From an uncultured Acidobacteriota bacterium (lineage in GTDB: Bacteria; Acidobacteriota; Terriglobia; Bryobacterales; Bryobacteraceae), in assembly GCA_902826605.1 (NCBI GenBank), contig CADEFM010000011.1, positions 98,501-162,500 of the forward strand: 64,000 bases of DNA. The letters are read 5' to 3'. The position numbers were made by a program, and so were the translations under genes. The number at the start of each line of letters is the position of its first letter. Position 1 is the stretch's first letter. Of the stretch, positions 27,710 through 36,903 are shown piece after piece. The notes beneath the pieces were generated by a model. That model worked only from the letters and a program-made list of their open reading frames with translations, was not told where the DNA came from and did no database searches.

Positions 27710-28738
27710 ATGCGTGAAAACAGCATTGTGTCCGCGGCCCCCTCGGAAGACGAGCGCCAATTCGAGGCCGCTCTGCGCCCGGTGCGGCTCGCCGATTTCG
27801 CCGGGCAATCCAAGCTGAAAGAACAACTCTCCATCGCCATCGAAGCGGCGAAACAGCGTGGGGAGGCCATGGACCACGTCCTGCTGTATGGACCGCCCGG
27901 CTTGGGGAAGACCACGCTCGCGGGCATCATCGCGATGGAACTGGGCGTGACCATTCAACAGACCTCGGGCCCGGTGCTGCAGAAAAAGCTCGACCTGGTC
28001 GGCATCCTTAGTAACATCCAGGAACGTGAGGTTTTTTTCATCGATGAGATTCACCGCTTGCAGCCAGACGTGGAGGAGATGATTTACTCCGCACTCGAGG
28101 ATTTCCGCATGGATATTCTCATCGGTACGGGTCCTGGCGCGCGCACAGTGGCGATGGATATCAAACGCTTCACCGCCATCGGAGCAACCACGCGGCAAGG
28201 CATCATCAGCGCACCCCTGCGTGGACGCTTCGGCTTGGTGCTGCGGCTGAATCCATATCATGTGGAAGAGCTGGGACGCATCGTCATGCGTTCCGCGCGC
28301 CTGTTGGAAGTCGAGATCGATGCCGCCGGCACGGAGGAAATCGCCAGGCGCAGCCGTGGCACGCCGCGCATCGCCAATCGCCTGTTGCGTCGCGTCCGGG
28401 ACTACGCGCAGGTGCGCGCATCTGGCAATATCGATCAGGGCGTCGCGGAAAAAGCGCTGGATTTATTGGAAGTAGACCGCTTCGGACTCGACGAGATCGA
28501 TCAGAAGATCATGCAGACGGTGCTGGAAAAATACGGAGGCGGACCAGTGGGGCTAAGCACCATCGCGGCGTCGATTGATGAAGAGCAAGGAACCATCGAA
28601 GAAGTGTACGAACCGTACCTGATGCAGCTCGGATTTCTGGACCGGACACCGCGCGGACGTATCGGCACCGATCGCGCGTTTGAATATTTCGGGATCACGC
28701 CTCGCATGCGGGGTGGAGCGCAGAGCGCCTTGTGGTAA
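27710..28738 (+). CDS. ruvB: Holliday junction branch migration helicase RuvB
   Basis: RuvB is the AAA+ motor that drives branch migration with RuvA. Walker A is [12 protein letters not shown], Walker [11 protein letters not shown], sensor [18 protein letters not shown] (arginine finger region), and the winged-helix domain ends [18 protein letters not shown]. At 342 residues it is full length. ruvA and ruvC are not adjacent. folK begins within its last codons. Confidence 0.97.
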   Translation: MRENSIVSAAPSEDERQFEAALRPVRLADFAGQSKLKEQLSIAIEAAKQRGEAMDHVLLYGPPGLGKTTLAGIIAMELGVTIQQTSGPVLQKKLDLVGILSNIQEREVFFIDEIHRLQPDVEEMIYSALEDFRMDILIGTGPGARTVAMDIKRFTAIGATTRQGIISAPLRGRFGLVLRLNPYHVEELGRIVMRSARLLEVEIDAAGTEEIARRSRGTPRIANRLLRRVRDYAQVRASGNIDQGVAEKALDLLEVDRFGLDEIDQKIMQTVLEKYGGGPVGLSTIAASIDEEQGTIEEVYEPYLMQLGFLDRTPRGRIGTDRAFEYFGITPRMRGGAQSALW

Positions 28739-29223
28739 GCGCACGGGGCGTTTATATCGCGCTAGGGTCGAACTTAAGAGAGCGTGCCGAGAACTTGCGT
28801 TTTGCGCGAGAGCGGATGGATACCGCGGATCTGCAAGTCTTGCGTGTCTCATCGATCTACGAAACAGAGCCGCGTGGTCTAACAGAACAGCCGTGGTTTC
28901 TCAATCAGGTTTTGGAAGTGGAAACCACCTTATCGCCGCCGCAATTGCTCGCGCGATTGTTAGACATCGAGTGCGATATGGGGCGAAAGCGCGATCTGCC
29001 AAACGGCCCCCGCATCATTGACCTGGATATTATTCTCTATGGAGATCGCGTTGTCTCCGAAGCAGGTCTTCAAGTTCCGCATCCTCGCATGATCGAGCGC
29101 AGATTCGTCCTTGAGCCTCTGGCTGAACTGGCAGCGGAGTTGTACCACCCGATCCATCGGCGTACAGTCAGCGAACTGCTTGATGGGGTGATGGATCAAA
29201 CCGTTCGCCGCACCTCGACCTAG
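28732..29223 (+). CDS. folK: 2-amino-4-hydroxy-6-hydroxymethyldihydropteridine pyrophosphokinase
   Basis: HPPK transfers pyrophosphate from ATP to the pterin in folate synthesis. The 163-residue protein has [15 protein letters not shown] at the start, [20 protein letters not shown], and the PROSITE-type signature [13 protein letters not shown] with the metal-binding aspartates. The GTG start at 28732 overlaps ruvB by seven bases; a coupling with ruvB translation is likely. folP and folB are not nearby. Confidence 0.93.
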   Translation: MVSARGVYIALGSNLRERAENLRFARERMDTADLQVLRVSSIYETEPRGLTEQPWFLNQVLEVETTLSPPQLLARLLDIECDMGRKRDLPNGPRIIDLDIILYGDRVVSEAGLQVPHPRMIERRFVLEPLAELAAELYHPIHRRTVSELLDGVMDQTVRRTST

Positions 29224-29576
29224 TCGTCGTGGCGAGAATGACCCTTGCCGCGTCCCCGTTGATGACCCATGGCTCGGCCCGGTTTTCCATCCCAATAGCC
29301 CTTGTACCATTTGCCTTTCTCATAGCGCGGCGTAACCCAAAACGCTCCCGCATAAGGAGGCTGGCTCCAATAGCCTTCGTACCATACATAGCGCGGTCCG
29401 TCCGCGCCCCAATATCCATCAATCCATGTATAACCCGGACCTGGTGAGGGTGGATGCACGTACATCAGGCGGGGAGGTGGAGGCGGCGTACCGATGTTGA
29501 TGCCGATCGAAAAGTTAGTTTCAGCGAAGGCGCTCACGGCGGCGAACACCGAAAGCGCTAAAATTTGTGTCTTCAT
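29220..29576 (-). CDS. YXWGXW repeat-containing secreted protein
   Basis: A small secreted protein of 118 residues from ATG 29576 (signal MKTQILALSVFAAVSAFA). It holds two YXWGXW-type repeats around YTWIDGYWGADGPRYVW and WSQPPYAGAFWVTPRYEKG, with a proline-rich lead-in and a basic glycine/histidine tail. The role of this family, abundant in acidobacteria, is unknown. It is a clear paralogue of the next gene upstream on the same strand. Confidence 0.88.
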   Translation of the reverse strand: MKTQILALSVFAAVSAFAETNFSIGINIGTPPPPPRLMYVHPPSPGPGYTWIDGYWGADGPRYVWYEGYWSQPPYAGAFWVTPRYEKGKWYKGYWDGKPGRAMGHQRGRGKGHSRHDD

Positions 29577-29723
29577 ACACACCAGTGATTGCACGCCTTC
29601 GCCCACTGCGTAACCTGTTCTAGAATGTGTGAATAGCGGCAGACGCATCGGTAAGTTCGCCCGGTAGCTTTTCCGTACGCGGGGGAACGCCCGATGCGCC
29701 TTAACCAGAATGACCTTAGCCAC

Positions 29724-30101
29724 TTAGCGGCGGTAGCCGTAACCAAAGCCTCGGCGGTTATCGAAGCGGTCAAACCGATTCGGAATCCCATCCCGATCGC
29801 GGTCGCCACGTCCCCAATAACCGTTGTAGAAGCGGCCGCCGTTATAGCGAGGGGCTACCCAATAGGCGCCAGCATACGGGGGACGTGCCCAATATCCGTT
29901 TCGCCACGCGTAGCGGCCGCCGTTGGGGTACCAATATCCATCCACCCACATGAACCCGGGGCCTGGAGAGGGCGGCATCGCATAATAGCGTGCCGGTGGC
30001 GGTGCGCCAATGGAAATTCCGAATCCAATGTTGGCTGCAGACGCGCTCGGAATCAAAAAAGATCCACCCGCTAGCAACATCATTCCGAAAAACTTTTTCA
30101 T
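29724..30101 (-). CDS. YXWGXW repeat-containing secreted protein
   Basis: A 125-residue secreted protein starting MKKFFGMMLLAGGSFL, preceded by AGGAGG eight bases upstream; a longer frame from 30122 is less likely. The core MPPSPGPGFMWVDGYWYPN and YWARPPYAGAYWVAPRYNGG aligns almost residue for residue with the neighbouring protein, indicating a tandem duplication. The tail is rich in arginine, aspartate and glycine (GDRDRDGIPNRFDRF). Confidence 0.88.
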   Translation of the reverse strand: MKKFFGMMLLAGGSFLIPSASAANIGFGISIGAPPPARYYAMPPSPGPGFMWVDGYWYPNGGRYAWRNGYWARPPYAGAYWVAPRYNGGRFYNGYWGRGDRDRDGIPNRFDRFDNRRGFGYGYRR

Positions 30102-30227
30102 GACTTTTTCCTCCTGACACATCCCTTGAAAGCAAGCTGTTTGCCAGAGTTAAGTGATTGAAAAAAAGCTTGATCTGCTGCGTTTGGCTGGTTGATCGCA
30201 ACCTCCGATGGTGGTATTCGGCCATTC

Positions 30228-31361
30228 TCAGAACCAACGCGCCAGCAATGGGCCCAGAATCGCGAGAATCAGCACGTAGGCCGCCGCCAAGGGCTCAAGT
30301 TTCGGTTCCGTGGCCGCGCCTAGACCTGCGATGACGATGGAAAATTCGCCCCGGGCCACCAGTGCCATGCCGGCTCTCAGGCAGCCCTTTGGATCGGCGC
30401 CGTCCCGTCGGGCAGACCACCAGCCGGTGATAATCTTCGTGCCTGCGGTCACTACCGCAAGTGCGAAGGCAACGGGCAGTGCGGGTACGAGCGTCGCCGG
30501 ATCGATCTCCAATCCGAAAAAGAAAAAGAAAGTCGCGGCAAAAAGATCGCGCAAGGGCGAGAGTAGCCGGCGCGATTGCACCGCGATAGGACCGGAAAGC
30601 GCGATACCCGCCAGAAATGCCCCGATTGCAGCCGATACTTGGAGACGCTGCATCAGTCCCGCCACCAGTAAAACCGCGCCGAAGGTCGACAAGAGCACAA
30701 TTTCATCGGACTGATGCGCGGCGAAGCGGCTGATTGGCGGGCCGTATCGAATCGCAATGAATAACACAGCGCATACTGCTGCCACCGCGACGAACACGGC
30801 GATTGTCGTCGTGCGTGGTCCGCCACCTAGCATCAGGGCCCCCAGCAAAGGCAGATACACCGCCATCGCGACATCTTCCAGAACCAGAATGGACAGTATG
30901 GAAGGTGTCTCCGGATTTTCCATGCGTCCAAGCTCACTGAGAACTTTGGCAACGATTCCCGAAGATGAGATGTACGTTACGCCACCCAGCAAAACGGAGG
31001 CAAGAGGACTCCAGCCCAGCAGGATTCCGGCGATCAACCCAGGTGGAAAATTCAAAATCAAATCCACCGCGCCCGCGGGGAGTCCTTTCCCCAGCTGCGC
31101 CTGCAACTCCTCACCTGTGTATTCGAGACCCAGCATGAAGAGCAGCAGCAGCACACCCATCTCAGCGCCGATACGGATGAAGTTTTCGCTCAGATCGACC
31201 GGCGCCAGGCCACCCTTTCCAAAAGCCAGACCCGCCAGCAGGTAGAGTGGGATAGTTGAAAACCCAAAACGGCTGGCGACACGCGCCAGTACGGCCAGAC
31301 CGACAATTGCCGCGCCTAATTCGATAAACAGCAAAGAGAGATGATCGGTTCCAGCCTGCAT
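30228..31361 (-). CDS. Kef-type (CPA2) cation:proton antiporter
   Basis: A 377-residue integral membrane protein with about eleven hydrophobic segments and CPA2 landmarks: FGFSTIPLYLLAGLAFGKGG, GLEYTGEELQ, TYISSSGIVAKVLSELG, LEDVAMAVYLPLL (ion-binding acid) and ALVARGEFSIVIAGLG. It lacks the TrkA-N/RCK domain that controls full-length Kef systems. ATG 31361 lies seven bases after the stop of the CorC-type gene, so the two are co-transcribed and may both deal with cation homeostasis. Confidence 0.9.
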   Translation of the reverse strand: MQAGTDHLSLLFIELGAAIVGLAVLARVASRFGFSTIPLYLLAGLAFGKGGLAPVDLSENFIRIGAEMGVLLLLFMLGLEYTGEELQAQLGKGLPAGAVDLILNFPPGLIAGILLGWSPLASVLLGGVTYISSSGIVAKVLSELGRMENPETPSILSILVLEDVAMAVYLPLLGALMLGGGPRTTTIAVFVAVAAVCAVLFIAIRYGPPISRFAAHQSDEIVLLSTFGAVLLVAGLMQRLQVSAAIGAFLAGIALSGPIAVQSRRLLSPLRDLFAATFFFFFGLEIDPATLVPALPVAFALAVVTAGTKIITGWWSARRDGADPKGCLRAGMALVARGEFSIVIAGLGAATEPKLEPLAAAYVLILAILGPLLARWF

Positions 31362-31368
31362 GCAGGGT

Positions 31369-32715
31369 TTAGGACGCCCCCGCTTGACCTTGAGAGCTCA
31401 GGATTTTCACACGCGCGATCCGATTGCGATCCATCTGCTCCACGACGAATGTGCGCCCCTCATGCGTCACGGTTTCTCCCGCCGTTGGAATGTAGCCGAG
31501 CTTGCGCAGCAGAAAGCCGGCTAGTGTCTCAAATCCCGCGTCGCCAGGCAATTCTATGCCGTATCGCGCAGCCAGGTCCCGTATATTGGTGCCGCCATCG
31601 AGTTCGATCATCGGCGCGTCCACGGCCGGCGTGGGACGCCGCACATCGTGTTCGTCCAAAATCTCTCCAAATACTTGCTCCAATACATCTTCGAGCGTTA
31701 CCAACCCCGTGACGGTTCCGAATTCGTCCACAATGATCGCCATGTGCGTGTTTTCTTTGCGGAACTCATCGATGAGTTGCGACAAGGGCTTGGTCTCCGG
31801 CACCACCAAAGGTCGACTGATGAACGGGCGCAAACGGAAGGTGCGAGGCGGATAGCCGCGGTCGGTCGAGGCTTTGCGCTCTTGCCAAGCGCGCATCAGA
31901 TCCTTGTAGTGCAGGATTCCAATGATATGTTCAGGCGTCCCCTCATATACGGGCAGACGCGAAAACTTGTGCTGCATGGTTAGGCGTAACAGTTCATCGA
32001 GGCTGGCATCGACCGAGACCGACACGATGTTCCGGCGCGGCTTCATGATCTGACGCGCGTTGATTTCTTTCAGCTCCAGAAGCTTGTTGATGGCCTGCTC
32101 CTCGAAATCCTCCAAGTGCCCGGCATGGCGGCTGGATTCGAGAATGAACCGGATCTCTTCGGCGGAATGTCCGCCGCCGTGGAGGTCTCCACGCAGTCCG
32201 ATGAGTTTCGACACGAATTCGGACGCCCGTTCCAGAAGGTATACGAATGGCGCGGATACGCGCCGGAAAGCGAGCAGCGGCGGAGCCACCAGGAGCGCGA
32301 GCCGGTCGGCTTTTTCGAGCGCCAGATTTTTCGGCACCACTTCGCCAATCACCACGTGCACATAACTGATCAGCAAAAATGCCACTGTGAAGCTCGCGCC
32401 ATGCAGCCACGTCTCAAGTGTTGAATTCATCGGCTCCGGCAGAAAAGGGGAAATCACCCCCAGCATCATGCGGTACACGGTGTCTTCGCCCGCCCATCCC
32501 AGGCCCAAGCTCGTCAAGGTTACGCCGAACTGCGTTGTGCTCAGCATCCGGCCGGGATTTTCCAGCAGTCCCAGTGCGGCGCGTGCACTGGCATTGCCCT
32601 CCTCGGCCAGCGCTTTGAGGCGCGATTTCCGAACTGATACCAGCGCAACTTCTGCGCCGGCGAAAAAGCCGTTGAGAGCTACGATCGTCGCCAGCAGAAT
32701 AAGTCGGAGGGGCAT
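31369..32715 (-). CDS. Hemolysin/CorC family transporter (CNNM-CBS-CorC_HlyC)
   Basis: A 448-residue protein from ATG 32715 (the longer frame from 32985 enters the divergent gene). Domains in order: DUF21/CNNM membrane domain with about four segments (LILLATIVALNGFFAGAEVAL; VIGEVVPKNLALEKADR), two CBS domains (MKPRRNIVSVSVDASLDEL; MAIIVDEFGTVTGLVTLEDV) and the C-terminal CorC_HlyC domain (GFETLAGFLLRKLGYIPTAG). Relatives act in Mg/Co efflux or membrane integrity. The start codon is 21 bases from the divergent penicillin acylase gene. Confidence 0.92.
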   Translation of the reverse strand: MPLRLILLATIVALNGFFAGAEVALVSVRKSRLKALAEEGNASARAALGLLENPGRMLSTTQFGVTLTSLGLGWAGEDTVYRMMLGVISPFLPEPMNSTLETWLHGASFTVAFLLISYVHVVIGEVVPKNLALEKADRLALLVAPPLLAFRRVSAPFVYLLERASEFVSKLIGLRGDLHGGGHSAEEIRFILESSRHAGHLEDFEEQAINKLLELKEINARQIMKPRRNIVSVSVDASLDELLRLTMQHKFSRLPVYEGTPEHIIGILHYKDLMRAWQERKASTDRGYPPRTFRLRPFISRPLVVPETKPLSQLIDEFRKENTHMAIIVDEFGTVTGLVTLEDVLEQVFGEILDEHDVRRPTPAVDAPMIELDGGTNIRDLAARYGIELPGDAGFETLAGFLLRKLGYIPTAGETVTHEGRTFVVEQMDRNRIARVKILSSQGQAGAS

Positions 32716-32736
32716 GACCACGCTAAACTCGAAACA

Positions 32737-34953
32737 GTGCGATTCTCCCCACTGCTTCGTGCAATTAATCTGAGCATAGCTGTTTTGCTGATTGCGTTTC
32801 TCGCAGCGGCCTATTGGTATGGATGGCGGGCGCTGCCGGAGACCACGGGTGAAGTGCCGGCTCCCATCGTCTCCAACGCCACCATCACCCGCGATGCGCT
32901 GGGAGTGCCGCACATTAGGGCAGGCTCCTGGGAAGACGCGATTTTCCTGCAAGGCTACGCGATGGCGCAGGACCGGCTGTGGCAAATGGACGGGATGCGG
33001 CGGCGTGCGGCGGGCGAACTGGCGGAAGTGGCCGGTTCAGTAGCTCTAGCTTCCGATCAGGAAGCGCGCCGTTTCCGATTGCGGCGCATCGCGGAGCAGC
33101 ACGAAAAGACCCTGGCGCCAGAAGAGCGTGCGATGTTCGCGGCGTTCGCGCGCGGCGTGAATCATTACATCGCGACGCATCGAGGACGCCTTCCCCTGGA
33201 ATTCACGATGCTTAGCTACGATCCGCGGCCGTGGACCGTGCGCGATTCGATTCTGGCGGGACTTGAAATGTACCGCTTCCTCACGTCCAATTGGCGGGCG
33301 GAGCTGGTCAAAATGCACATGCTGGCGCAGGGCGATCGCGAAAAAGTGGAATACCTGTTTCCGCCCCGCACGGGCGGCGGCCCGCAGCCTGGTTCGAATG
33401 CATGGGCGATATCTGGCGCGCATACGGCGACAGGCAAGCCCATCCTCGCAAACGATCCGCATCTGGAACTGACAATGCCTTCCGCGTGGCACCTGGTGCA
33501 TCTGCAAGCGCCTGGGATCGATGTAACGGGCGGTTCCATCGTCGGACTACCCGGCGTGATCGTTGGCCACAATCGGCGCATCGCATGGGGACTGACAAAC
33601 CTTGAATTCGACGTCCAGGATCTCTATAGCGAGCAATTGGATCCGCAGTCGGGCCGTTACATGTATCAGGGCAAGCAGGAACAGGCGCGTCCCGAGCGCG
33701 AGATGATTGCCGTCAAGGGCGCCGAACCGCGGTCGGCGCTGATATGGGTGACGCGGCACGGTCCCGTCTTCGTTAACGATCAAAACCGCCCGTTCTCCCT
33801 GCGCTGGACCGCCGCCGAACCCGGCGGATTCGCATTTCCTTTCTTGAGTCTGAACCGCGCCGCCAACTGGGACGAATTCCGCGCCGCCGTCTCGCGCTTC
33901 GCTGGACCCGCACAGACGTTCCTCTACGCCGACGTGGACGGCAACATCGGATTTCAGACCGGCGGGCGCTTGCCTGCGCGTAAGGACTGCACAGGTGACG
34001 TACCCGCGGACGGGGCTGCGGGCGCTTGTGAATGGCAGGGCTACGTGCCGTTTGGCGATCTGCCCACTGTGTTCAATCCGCCTTCGGGCGTCATCGTTTC
34101 TGCGAATCAGAATCCATTCCCGGCGCCACCCGCCGCCTTCACCGTCAACGGCAATTTCGCGTCACCGTATCGTGTCCGCCAGATCCGCGATCTGCTGGCA
34201 TCCCGGCCCCAGTGGAACGCCGAAGAAATGACCCGCATCCAGACTGATGTTTATTCGGCATTCCACCATTTCCTTGCGCAACAGGTAGTTGCCGCGGCGG
34301 CGAAAGAGAAATCCATGCGTCCGGAATTGGTGGATGCCGCCGCCGAGTTGCGCAAGTGGAACGGGCAAATGGAAATAGGCCAACCCGCCCCAATGATCGC
34401 GACGCTGGTCTTTGAGCAGATTCGCAGGCTCACCGGTGAACGCGCCGCCGCGGGGCAGGGCGACGCCTACTCGAGCATCGCGTACACCGCGATTGAACGG
34501 CTATTGCTGGAACGCCCCCAGGGGTGGTTTCCCGACTATGACGCGCTTCTGATCCGCTGTCTTGCCGGAGCCGTCGACGCGGGTATTAGATCTCAAGGAT
34601 CGAAAATCTCCGGCTGGGATTTTGGGCGCTATCAGCCCCTTCAATTCGTCAATCCCGTGATGGGCCGGCTGCCGCTTATCGGCGGCTATTTCAACATTGC
34701 AGCCGTGCCCATGCGCGGCTCCCCCGTGAGCGCGCAACAGTACACGGGCCGCCTGGGGCCCTCGCTTCGTATGGCCGTGGATCTAAGCGACCTGGACCAT
34801 TCCTTCATTAGCATCACTCTGGGTCAGTCCGCACAACGCCTGTCGTCGCATTACAAAGATCAGTGGGATGCGTTCTATCGCGGGCGCACGTTTCCGATGC
34901 GATTTGAGAGTGTCGATGCGAAGGACGTGCTGGTAATCAGGCCGGGGAACTAA
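32737..34953 (+). CDS. Penicillin acylase family protein (Ntn hydrolase)
   Basis: A 738-residue precursor with an N-terminal anchor or signal (residues about 8-30). Autocleavage would occur before Ser220 in PQPGSNAWAISG, giving an alpha chain of about 190 residues and a beta chain with the nucleophile serine at its N-terminus; NDPHLELTMPSAWH and IGFQTGGRLPAR are other family marks. Such enzymes cleave amide bonds in acyl-homoserine lactones, penicillins or other acyl amides; the substrate here is unknown. The start is GTG 32737. It converges with vapC, overlapping its stop. Confidence 0.92.
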   Translation: MRFSPLLRAINLSIAVLLIAFLAAAYWYGWRALPETTGEVPAPIVSNATITRDALGVPHIRAGSWEDAIFLQGYAMAQDRLWQMDGMRRRAAGELAEVAGSVALASDQEARRFRLRRIAEQHEKTLAPEERAMFAAFARGVNHYIATHRGRLPLEFTMLSYDPRPWTVRDSILAGLEMYRFLTSNWRAELVKMHMLAQGDREKVEYLFPPRTGGGPQPGSNAWAISGAHTATGKPILANDPHLELTMPSAWHLVHLQAPGIDVTGGSIVGLPGVIVGHNRRIAWGLTNLEFDVQDLYSEQLDPQSGRYMYQGKQEQARPEREMIAVKGAEPRSALIWVTRHGPVFVNDQNRPFSLRWTAAEPGGFAFPFLSLNRAANWDEFRAAVSRFAGPAQTFLYADVDGNIGFQTGGRLPARKDCTGDVPADGAAGACEWQGYVPFGDLPTVFNPPSGVIVSANQNPFPAPPAAFTVNGNFASPYRVRQIRDLLASRPQWNAEEMTRIQTDVYSAFHHFLAQQVVAAAAKEKSMRPELVDAAAELRKWNGQMEIGQPAPMIATLVFEQIRRLTGERAAAGQGDAYSSIAYTAIERLLLERPQGWFPDYDALLIRCLAGAVDAGIRSQGSKISGWDFGRYQPLQFVNPVMGRLPLIGGYFNIAAVPMRGSPVSAQQYTGRLGPSLRMAVDLSDLDHSFISITLGQSAQRLSSHYKDQWDAFYRGRTFPMRFESVDAKDVLVIRPGN

Positions 34954-35339
34954 GCAGCCGCTAGGATGTCGGTGTGCGAGAAATCATTGCCTTGGAATAA
35001 GAGCGGCTCTCCCGTGGTCTTAGAGAGCGCATAGGAGAAGCAATCTCCGAAGTTCAAACCTGCCGGATGCCGACCTTTTCCGTAGGTCCGAAACGCATGC
35101 CTTGCCCACTCTAGTTGATCCAGATCGATAACTCTCACTTCGATGGGTAATCGGGCGATGAGGAGGTCTAACTCGCGTCCGCCTTCATCGCCGAAGCGGC
35201 TTTCCAATACCACTGAACTTTCCAATACTGAGGCGGCGGACATATAGCGGATTGGATCGCGCTCGATCGCTTCATAAAACACCTGCTTGCCGGATTCGTT
35301 AGTGAGGATTGCTACGAGAACGGATGTATCGATCACCAT
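34950..35339 (-). CDS. VapC family PIN toxin
   Basis: A 129-residue ribonuclease toxin. MVIDTSVLVAILTNE gives the first catalytic aspartate, SVLESSVVLESRFG the conserved glutamate, and FGDCFSYALSKTTGEPLLFQGNDF the C-terminal acidic residues, as in the VapC group paired with Rv0623-type antitoxins. Its start overlaps the antitoxin stop by one base (TAATG). Confidence 0.93.
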   Translation of the reverse strand: MVIDTSVLVAILTNESGKQVFYEAIERDPIRYMSAASVLESSVVLESRFGDEGGRELDLLIARLPIEVRVIDLDQLEWARHAFRTYGKGRHPAGLNFGDCFSYALSKTTGEPLLFQGNDFSHTDILAAA

Positions 35340-35596
35340 TATCGTGGGAGTCCATGCTCATCGTAACCAAGGATCTCATCCGTGGACCGGGCGTCCTTGA
35401 TCGGTAGTCGTGAGAGCCTTTGACGCGCCTGCTCGAAAAGGGCTTTCGCTGACTGAGGAACGGGTTTGCCGATTTTCTTGCGTGCCAGACGTTCGCGGAG
35501 AGCATTGACGACCGCTTCCGTGAGCGTCTCACCCGTCGCGTTACTTAATTCTCGCGCCAGACGGTCGGCTTCAGCATGTTTAATGTTCAACGCCAT
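35339..35596 (-). CDS. Rv0623-type VapB antitoxin
   Basis: An 85-residue antitoxin (PSK_trans_fac family) opening MALNIKHAEADRLARELSNA, with TGETLTEAVVNALRERLARK as the ribbon-helix-helix-like DNA-binding and dimer segment and a C-terminal toxin-binding tail (STDEILGYDEHGLPR). It precedes and overlaps vapC by one base. The pair sits between a penicillin acylase and a glycosyltransferase gene and is probably an independent module. Confidence 0.92.
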   Translation of the reverse strand: MALNIKHAEADRLARELSNATGETLTEAVVNALRERLARKKIGKPVPQSAKALFEQARQRLSRLPIKDARSTDEILGYDEHGLPR

Positions 35597-35635
35597 ATCT
35601 ACATTCTACATAGTGATGTGCCTTTCTTCCATTGG

Positions 35636-36754
35636 TCAATGGACCGCCCTTCCCTCGCGGTCCAGTCTATATTTGCGTCCCCGCCAGATGATCGTGTTGC
35701 CAAAGAATCCCGCGAACCAGAAGAGAAATCCCAGAATGTCCTCGATAGGCAGCAGAATCCAGTTCAGCCGAGCGCCCAGCACCACCTGCGATGTCATCCA
35801 AGCCGAGGCGTAACGCAGCACTACCGTTGTTGCCACCACGTGCCACCATTGCGGATTCGCACCCCACACCAGCAGCGCCAGCGGTAGCGGATAAGTAAAG
35901 ATCTGTCCGAAATATCCGGCAGGGCGGGAGCGGCGGCTGGTGCGTCCCCAGCGGATGCGGTGCGCGAAATTCTGGGCGGCGGTTTCGCTTCCAATGCGAT
36001 GTTCGACGACGTAGAAAGAGAGCATTACGCGGAAGCCGGCCTCGGCCACGCGCTTGCCCATTTCGAAATCCTCGGCAAGGTAATCCTTCAAGCCCTCCAT
36101 GCCGCCAATGGCTTCGATCACGTTGCGGCGAGCGACGACGGTGGGCCCCACGGCGAACTTCATGCCGTCCAGCAGTCGCGCCGTGAGCACTCCCTGCCAG
36201 AAAGTAGTGTTCATGCCCTGCGCTTCAAGTTTCGACCAGATGCTGGATCCCGCTTCGGCGCGATAGGGACATGTCGCCAGCGCGGTTTCGCCGTCTTGAA
36301 ATTCCGCGGATACGCGTTGCAGAAAGTTGCGCGCCACGCGGATGTCACTGTCGCTCATCACGATAAGATCATGCCGCGCTTCACGCATCAAACGCGCCAG
36401 GCTATAGACCTTGGCATGCGGATACGCTGGCTCCCCCACTAGAAGGAAGCGGGCAGTGACCTCCGGATATTCCGCGCACAGGCGCCGAACCAACGGAACG
36501 CACGGGTCGGATTCGAACCGCGCTGCCAGGATGATTTCAAAGTTTGGATAATCCTGCTCGAAAAAGCTGCGGAGGTTTTCCTCCAGTCCCTCGTCGAGGC
36601 CGGCGAGAGGCTTCAGAACGCTCATCGGCTCCTGCATCGTGGCAACTGGCGGCGAAGGCGCGCCCAAATACCGGATCGCAGCGACCACGGAGAGGGCTGA
36701 ATAAACGAGGGCGCCGGCCAGCAGCAGGAGAAGAATGACGGACACCGTGGCCAT
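35636..36754 (-). CDS. Ceramide-glucosyltransferase-like GT21 / HpnI-type glycosyltransferase
   Basis: A 372-residue membrane-associated GT2/GT21 enzyme. An N-terminal segment (VILLLLLAGALVYSALSVVAA) anchors it; the catalytic domain shows SVLKPLAGLDEGLEENLRSF, the metal-binding DSDIRV, DYLAEDFEMG with the general base, and RIRWGRTSR (the QxxRW equivalent). Two or three C-terminal hydrophobic stretches follow. HpnI homologues add N-acetylglucosamine to bacteriohopanetetrol; without nearby hopanoid genes the acceptor here is uncertain. Confidence 0.85.
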   Translation of the reverse strand: MATVSVILLLLLAGALVYSALSVVAAIRYLGAPSPPVATMQEPMSVLKPLAGLDEGLEENLRSFFEQDYPNFEIILAARFESDPCVPLVRRLCAEYPEVTARFLLVGEPAYPHAKVYSLARLMREARHDLIVMSDSDIRVARNFLQRVSAEFQDGETALATCPYRAEAGSSIWSKLEAQGMNTTFWQGVLTARLLDGMKFAVGPTVVARRNVIEAIGGMEGLKDYLAEDFEMGKRVAEAGFRVMLSFYVVEHRIGSETAAQNFAHRIRWGRTSRRSRPAGYFGQIFTYPLPLALLVWGANPQWWHVVATTVVLRYASAWMTSQVVLGARLNWILLPIEDILGFLFWFAGFFGNTIIWRGRKYRLDREGRAVH

Positions 36755-36847
36755 TCCTCAAAGAATAGCGCGGTCCGTGCCGGACTCCTTCATCTTCTGC
36801 TGAGGTTCCAGAGCCACGGGCTTCTTGCACGGTCATCCACCAAATAG

Positions 36848-36882
36848 AAAAGGCAGGCCAGGAATCTCCCAGCCTGCCTTTT
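36848..36882 (-). terminator. Intrinsic terminator of the OmpA-like gene
   Basis: AAAAGGCAGGC (36848-36858) pairs with GCCTGCCTTTT (36872-36882) across a 13-base loop. On the reverse strand the stem runs into CTTTTCTATTTGG, a T-rich tail, 21 bases after the stop codon at 36904. Confidence 0.8.
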
Positions 36883-36903
36883 CTTGCTTCAATGCGATCG
36901 ACG

